Shown: in pieces, positions 58,312 to 64,000 of the stretch | Position numbering within the stretch: position 1 is the stretch's first letter | Layout of the letters: each line of letters opens with the position of its first letter | NCBI GenBank assembly: GCA_950097015.1 | Contig: CATNEN010000038.1 | Coordinates: 9,682,001 to 9,746,000 of the forward strand | Origin: Macrostomum hystrix | Lineage: Eukaryota > Platyhelminthes > Macrostomidae | Direction: 5' to 3' | DNA length: 64,000 nt | Position numbers and translations under genes: made by a program | Notes under the pieces: generated by a model | What the model was told of the DNA's origin: nothing | The model's database searches: none | Seen by the model: the letters and a program-made list of their open reading frames with translations, nothing else

Positions 58312-61300
58312 TTACTGGACAATGCAATCAATGGAAGCGCGACCGTTTTCGTCCTGCGGTATGTCCAATAGGTCGGGCAGTGCCCGACTCAGATAAGTAA
58401 GCGTACCGAAGCGGCCGCTGGGAGCTGAGTCGTAAAAGTGCAAGCAAACTCCACAGGCTCCGCTGCAGCGCAGGCGGACCGACTCTGTCAGCCAGTAGTT
58501 GCCATCGAATTCGCGGTGCTTATTGAGGCGCTCAACGCAGCAGCGACTTGCATCGCCCTTCTGCTCAGCCTGGTCGAGCAGGAATAGCCAGTTAGCCCGG
58601 TGCACCAGCTGCTCAACGTGAATTATTCGGCGCAGGTCAATCAGTCTGGCCTGGTCAATTTCCGGGAGGCGAATCAGCAGGCTCAGCGCTTCAACTATTA
58701 GCTGGCGATACTCGGGCACTTGGACCCGAGAAATAAGGGCCTCCACCTGAGAATAGAGAGAAAATTGGATTTCGTAAGGAAGTACGTAGTATTCGAAGTG
58801 AATGGGCTCAAATTTGCAAAATCAAGGATAGGACGATGAGTCAGAGCTGTGGAGTATGGTGGCTGCAATTACCGATCAGGGATTGGATGATAAGCGATGT
58901 GATGTAAGTTGGCTGCTTGCCGATCAGGAATCGGATAACGGCGTCGAAGTGATGGAGTGAGGTGGCAGCGTGCCGATCAGGGATTGGATATAGGGTCGAA
59001 GTGATAGAGTAAGGTGGCCGCTTGGGCCGATCAGGGATTGGATGTAGGGTTGAAGTGGTGGAGTGAGGTGGCAGCTTGCCGATCAGGGATTGGATGTAGG
59101 GTCGAAGTGTTTGAGTGAGGTGGCCGCTTGCCGATCAGGGATTGGATGTAGGGTCGAAGTGATGGAGTGAGGTGGCAGCTTGCCGATCAGGGATTGGATG
59201 AAGGGGTCGAAGTGGCGGAGTAAGGTCGCTGATGAGGAGTTGGATGATAGGGCGGGGGGTGGTAAGTGATAAGCTAGCTGCCTGCTTGACTTTGTGCATA
59301 AGTGCGAGGTGCAGAGTGGCACTTGCATGAAGCGCGAATTTGACTTCGCCGGCTGTCATTTCGCGAGTCAGATGCTGCGGGATAATTGCGCCCCTGATGC
59401 TGAGCCCATCAGTGCGCTCGATGAGGCGCCAAATGTGATTGTAGAAGTCGTTAGGCACGCGGTTGAGGGCGCCATCGATTTTACGACGCCGAATCCATTG
59501 GCCCCGACTGTCGGTGAGACTGGCTTGCTCCGCAGTTTTTGTGCCAGGCAGTCGCTGTTGAGGTAGAAATGAGCAATGCACAGAATCTGTAGGTTCTATT
59601 CTAATATATATACAATGAGACGGAATAAAACCTAGTTCAAGTCCGTTTGGCTCACAGGTTGCATAGCGAAGTTTAATGCGCCAGGGCTAATGCCGACTTC
59701 GGTACAGACGGTAGCCGCACTGGCGCCTTCGTCAACCGTGACAAGACTCAGCACTTTAATCGATTGCGAATTCCTTGGGCTGCTGCGCTTCTGATTTGTG
59801 TGGCCCATTTCTGTCTCGTTGCACGACAAAATGCACAGGCGTGGCTGTTCACCCTGAGCGGAACTCACTGCGCGATAGGCGGAATCTGCTAAAGCTCGGA
59901 TATTGCCTAGCCTCATGCATGCTAGAATTGCAATCCATTACTAAGGACAGACTCACCATATTCAGCGCGGAACTCTATTCCACTAAGAAGGTTGTAGAGC
60001 AGGGTCTTCATTGAGAACGGGCTCAGGCTGAGCAGGTGTTCGGTGGCTTCCTCGGCTGTATAAAACGGAAGTTAAAAAGAAACTACTAAATGAAGACGAA
60101 AATTAATGGAATACGATCAGTTTTCATCGCACGGTCTAGAGCAAGGGGAGTGATAGGTGAGCGGAGTGAGGTGTACGCCCCAAAGGGCGGGGGATTATAG
60201 GCAGAGTAAGGTGGGTGCACGAATTGAGGCTGGGTGATGTGCTAGAGGAGTGAGGTGGGTGCAATAATTGAGGCTTGCTAATGTACTACGAGCGTAGCGG
60301 AGTGAAGTGGGTGCACGAATTGAAGATAAGATGGTTGACGCGCTGGCGGAGTGAGGGTGAACGCACGAATTGAGGCTGGGTGACGCGCTAGCGGAGTGAG
60401 GGTGGGCGCACGAATTGAGGCTGGGTGATGCGCTAGCGGAGTGAGGGTGGGCGCACGAATTGAGGCTGGGTGATGCGCTAGCGGAGTGAGGGTGGGCGCA
60501 CGAATTGAGACTGGGTGATGTGCTAGAGGAGTGAGGTGGTGGTGGGACACTCCAAGTTTCGCGGTTTATACCGTCGACAGAAAGCGAGCGGCCAATTTCG
60601 GTTCCCATGACGCGAATGATGAGGCCGACGCGGATTCTGTGCATATTGGTAAACAGCTGCGGCTCAGTCTTGGCCAGCATGCTCAAGTACACAAGAATCT
60701 CCTGCGTGAGCATGGCCAGTGTGATGTCATTGCCGAAGGCGGTGTGGATCAGGTCGGCCAATACGGCGCCAGACTTTGGCGACGTGAGCACACAGGACTC
60801 ATGTTCCGGGGGCAGGCCGATTGTGACCTGTTTCTGCCTCACCAGCAGATCTGTGAGACAGATTGGCAGGGTTTCAACTCGCTTGCCCAGCATGCCGGCC
60901 GTGTAGCGAACCAGCCACCACTGCTTCAGGCTGCCGGCGCGCTCGTAGAGCTCCTTCACTAGGTCGCGAACGGTCGTCGGCGTGTTGTTACTGTCGCGCC
61001 AGCCAGTGTCGTGGTTAGGACCTCTGGTACAATCAGCGGCGTGGGTCACAGTTTATATCGGCATCACGGAGTTCACGATTCACTGAATTACAGATTCACT
61101 GAATTAACGATTCACTGAATTACAGATTCACTGAATTACAGATTCACTGAATTACAGATTCACTGAATTACAGATTCACTAAATTAACGATTCACTGAAT
61201 TACAGATTCACTGAATTACAGATTCACTGAATTATAGATTCACTGAATTACAGATTCACTGAATTACAGATTCACTGAATTACAGATTCACTGAATTATA

Positions 61301-63022
61301 GATTCACTGAATTACAGATTCACTGAATTACCGATTCACTGAATTACAGGTTCACTGAATTACAGATTCACTGAATTACCGATTCACTGAATTACAGATT
61401 CACTGAATTACAGATTCACTGAATTACAGATTCACTGAATTAGGAATCGAGGATTCTCACCTGGACGTGAACAGGTGGTGGATAATATCGAACTGCTCGT
61501 AGAGAATCTCAGAGTTTTCCAGCCGGGTGAGCAGCACGCTGTCATCGATTCCGGCCAGAGAGGCGAACGAGCCGCGCCACCTATCGAAGGTCCTTTGACT
61601 GAAGGCGGGACGCTGCGGGCCAGAAACGGAATCAGTTGTCGGCGCCGCAGCTGCAGCGTCGGATTTTGTACTGGCGTCAGAGCCGCTGTCCAAGCAGGTC
61701 GGTTGGCGAAGCTTTCTAGTGACAACTAAAATCATCAATGTGGTTGCGAAAGTTCAGAAGTGCAAAATCAGCGAATATTGGGTTAAAAGCATGGCTTTGT
61801 TTTACCTTCATCTTCGTCCGAAGGCCACATATATAACGCGCCCGAAGCTGAAATTAAGATTTTCAGATGGCGCGTCTACTAACAGTACTAGATGCTTATA
61901 CCAAGTACCTGTTAGACACTTACGTTCACCAGTTAGACAAACACGTTTGACTGTTAGACACATACTGTCACGTGTTAGAAAAATAAATTAACCTGTTAGA
62001 CAAATGCGCTCACCTCTTAGACAGACAAAGTCAACTCTCAGACAGTCAAATTCGCATGTTAGAAAGACAAAGTCACCTGTTAGACAGACGCAGTCACCTG
62101 TTAGACAGACAAAGTAACCTGTTAGAAAGACACATTCACTTGTTAGACAGACAAAGTCACCTGTTAGACAGACAAAGTCACCTGTTAGACAGACAAAGTC
62201 CCCTGTTAGACAGACAAAGTCACCTGTTAGACAGACAAAGTCACCTGTTAGACAGACAAAGTCACCTGTTAGACAGACAAAGTCACCTGTTAGACAGACA
62301 CATTCACCTGTTAGACAGACGCAGTCACCTGTTAGACAGACACATTCACTTGTTAGACAGACGCAGTCACCTGTTAGACAGACAAAGTCACCTGTTAGAC
62401 AGACAAAGTCACCTGTTAGACAGACACATTCACCTGTTAGACAGACACATTCACCTGTTAGACAGACAAAGTCACCTGTTAGACAGACACATTCACCTGT
62501 TAGACAGACACATTCACCTGTTAGACAGACAAAGTCACCTGTTAGACGCACGTGTTCACCTGTTAGACATACACGTTCAGCTGAGCTGTTAGACAGACAG
62601 ACACCCGTTAAACAAATCTAAAGCTTACAGTCCTCATCGGATTGCAGAAGCTCAGAAGACAGCTCATGCGAAATCATCTCTACTGGCTTATGATTTCTAA
62701 GTTGAGAGCCGAAGCTGGAAGTCTCTTCGGTGTAGGCGTTGATAGCGTGCTCCTGGCCGTGCAGCTCAGCCGATACCGCAGTGCTCAGCATGATGGACAT
62801 CAGGCGCTTCGAAGACGCACGCTGCTGCTGCGGCAGTGTATGGAGATGTTTCTCTGCTGGCTTCACAGCAACAACCGTGCTAGAAATTGAAGGTGGATCG
62901 AGAGGTTTTGACCTTCTGAAGCGAGCCTGCCGGTGCCGCAAGCCGCTGGATGAGACTGCTCCTGCCAGCAGCTCCGCTACAATGCGACGCGAGATTGCTG
63001 CTTTAATCCGAAGATGAAGGCT
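58312..63022 (-). CDS. PHKA: PHKA phosphorylase b kinase regulatory subunit alpha, C-terminal part, partial
   Basis: Regulatory alpha subunit of the (alpha-beta-gamma-delta)4 kinase that activates glycogen phosphorylase in the cytosol. Seven exons on the minus strand: 62629-63022, 61461-61725, 60572-61023, 59957-60055, 59656-59888 (or up to 59921), 59327-59554, 58312-58746; about 700 residues, with the N-terminal glucoamylase-like domain beyond the right edge. Family strings are WWLVRYTAGMLGKRVE, TDLLVRQKQVTIGLPPE, AMLTQEILVYLSMLAKTEPQ, RVGLIIRVMGTE, EEATEHLLSLSPFSMKTLLY, RGQWIRRRKIDGALNRVP, LTREMTAGEVKFALH, QVPEYRQLIVEAL and FYDSAPSGRFGTLTYLSRAL. TREMT and SAPSGRFGT point to alpha, not beta. 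The C-terminus CIVQ is a CAAX box, and vertebrate alpha subunits are also farnesylated there. The exon ending at 59327 uses a GC donor. The 63022 and 61725 exons are the weakest, because that linker region is poorly conserved; they are supported by splice signals and phase. The 59888/59921 acceptor choice is open (both in frame). Confidence 0.93.
58900..59240. repeat. 52-bp repeat in the last PHKA intron
   Basis: About six copies of gatcagggattggatgtagg ... ggagtgaggtggcagcttgc. It occupies the GC-AG intron 58747-59326. Confidence 0.88.
59321..59326 (-). promoter_or_regulatory. GC-type 5' splice site (GC-AG intron) in PHKA
   Basis: The exon 59327-59554 ends ...TTCGCGCTTCAT and the intron begins GCAAGT, the classic GC donor. 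No GT donor nearby keeps frame with the next exon, which starts GTGGAGGCC after TTCTCAG at 58747. The joined protein KFALH-VEALISRVQVPEYRQL matches the family without a gap. Confidence 0.8.
60150..60540. repeat. 45-bp repeat in PHKA intron 60056-60571
   Basis: About eight copies of gaattgaggctgggtgatgc plus gctagcggagtgagggtggg and cgcac. Confidence 0.92.
61068..61445. repeat. 16-bp minisatellite in PHKA intron 61024-61460
   Basis: About 24 copies of attcactgaattacag with few variants. It nearly fills the 437-bp intron. Confidence 0.95.
61905..62605. repeat. 21-bp minisatellite in PHKA intron 61726-62628
   Basis: About 33 copies of tgttagacagacaaagtcac plus c, with cattc and gcagtc variants. 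In PHKA sense each unit reads GTCTGTCTAACAGGTGACT. Confidence 0.95.
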
Positions 63023-63039
63023 CTGAGGGCGGTAGCTTC

Positions 63040-64000
63040 TCAAAGGCTACACTTGAGGATTAGTGGGTGTGTGAAGGCTACATCTGGGGATTAGTGGGTG
63101 TGGGAAGGCTACATCTGGGGATTAGTGGGTGTGGGAAGGCTACGTCTGGGATTAGTGGGTGTGGGAAGGCTACATCTGGGGATTAGTGGGGGTGGGAAGG
63201 CTACGTCTGGGATTAGTAGGTGTGGGAAGGCTACACTTTTGGCTTAGTGGGGTGGGAAGGCTACGTCTGGGATTAGTGGGGGTGGGAAGGCTACGTCTGG
63301 GATTAGTGGGGGTGGGAAGGCTACACTTTTGGCTTAGTGGGGGTGGGAAGGCTACACTTTTGGCTTAGTGGGGGTGGGAAGGCTACGTCTGGGATTAGTG
63401 GGTGTGGGAAGGCTACACTTGGGATTAGTGGGAAGGTGGGAAGGTGGCAAGGCTACACTTGGGATTAGTGGGGGTGGGAAGGCTACGTCTGGGATTAGTG
63501 GGTGTGGGAAGGCTACACTTTTGGCTTAGTGGGGTGGGAAGGCTACGTCTGGGATTAGTGGGGGTGGGAAGGCTACGTCTGGGATTAGTGGGGGTGGGAA
63601 GGCTACACTTTTGGCTTAGTGGGGGTGGGAAGGCTACACTTTTGGCTTAGTGGGGGTGGGAAGGCTACGTCTGGGATTAGTGGGTGTGGGAAGGCTACAC
63701 TTGGGATTAGTGGGAAGGTGGGAAGGTGGGAAGGCTACACTTGATTAGTGGGGGTGGGAAGGCTACACTTGGGATTAGTGGGGGGTGGGAAGGCTACATC
63801 TGGGGATTAGTGGGTGTGGGAAGGCTACATCTGGGGATTAGTGGGGGTGGGAAGGCTCCGTCTGGGATTAGTAGGTGTGGGAAGGCTACACTTTTGGCTT
63901 AGTGGGGGTGGGAAGGCTACGTCTGGGATTAGTGGGTGTGGGAAGGCTACACTTTTGGATTAGTGGGGGTGGGAAGGCTACACTTTTGGCTTAGTGGGGG
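63040..64000. repeat. 30-bp minisatellite in a PHKA intron, running off the window
   Basis: About 32 copies of gggattagtgggggtgggaa plus ggctacgtct, with a ttttggctt variant. A block of roughly 280 bp containing the same variant order recurs (near 63160 and 63440), so a higher-order duplication is visible. Confidence 0.93.

Noticed and set aside
61988-62592. Repeat ORFs in the 21-bp PHKA array
   Set aside because: By-product of the 21-bp period in an intron with conserved exons on both sides.
36496-64000. CRISPR-like arrays
   Set aside because: The tandem arrays have no unique spacers between repeats, and the genome is clearly animal.

Overview
The window is nuclear DNA of an animal. It holds seven protein-coding loci with GT-AG (one GC-AG) introns, the standard genetic code, two tRNA-Glu genes and tRNA-derived SINEs. 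Six are conserved metazoan genes, all recognised from protein motifs: PSME4, TMEM86, RSF1, DPYD, a KCTD8/12/16-type gene and PHKA. The seventh is a small transposon-borne zinc-finger ORF. GC-rich exons sit in AT-rich non-coding DNA. A bilaterian, possibly a spiralian invertebrate, would fit, but nothing here fixes the phylum.

Layout. 1-10015: the N-terminal half of PSME4 (PA200 proteasome activator) on the minus strand, running off the left edge. 12268-18778: TMEM86 (lysoplasmalogenase family) on the minus strand; its long first intron is full of DNA transposons. 18779-24594: AT-rich intergenic DNA with mobile elements and a minisatellite. 24595-31878: complete RSF1 (chromatin remodelling, PHD finger) on the plus strand. 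31879-37093: intergenic, with two tRNA-Glu genes and a 1-kb foldback element. 37094-50318: complete DPYD (pyrimidine catabolism) on the minus strand in only five coding exons. 53437-54171: single-exon KCTD gene on the plus strand. 58312-64000: the C-terminal part of PHKA (phosphorylase kinase alpha) on the minus strand, running off the right edge.

The most striking property is the non-coding DNA. Nearly every intron longer than about 400 bp, and most intergenic gaps, carries its own minisatellite with a 15-55 bp monomer and 6 to about 165 copies. Several monomers, read in the sense of the host gene, contain a fused CAG|GT acceptor-donor junction like a recursive splice site. The largest array (3.6 kb, DPYD intron 3) repeats TGACTCA, a perfect AP-1-type site, many times. 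The genes share no pathway; the order looks like ordinary eukaryotic gene neighbourhood. Exon boundaries were chosen by joining splice phases with the expected protein alignment, and all reported junctions keep frame. No database search was run; family assignments come from recognised motifs.
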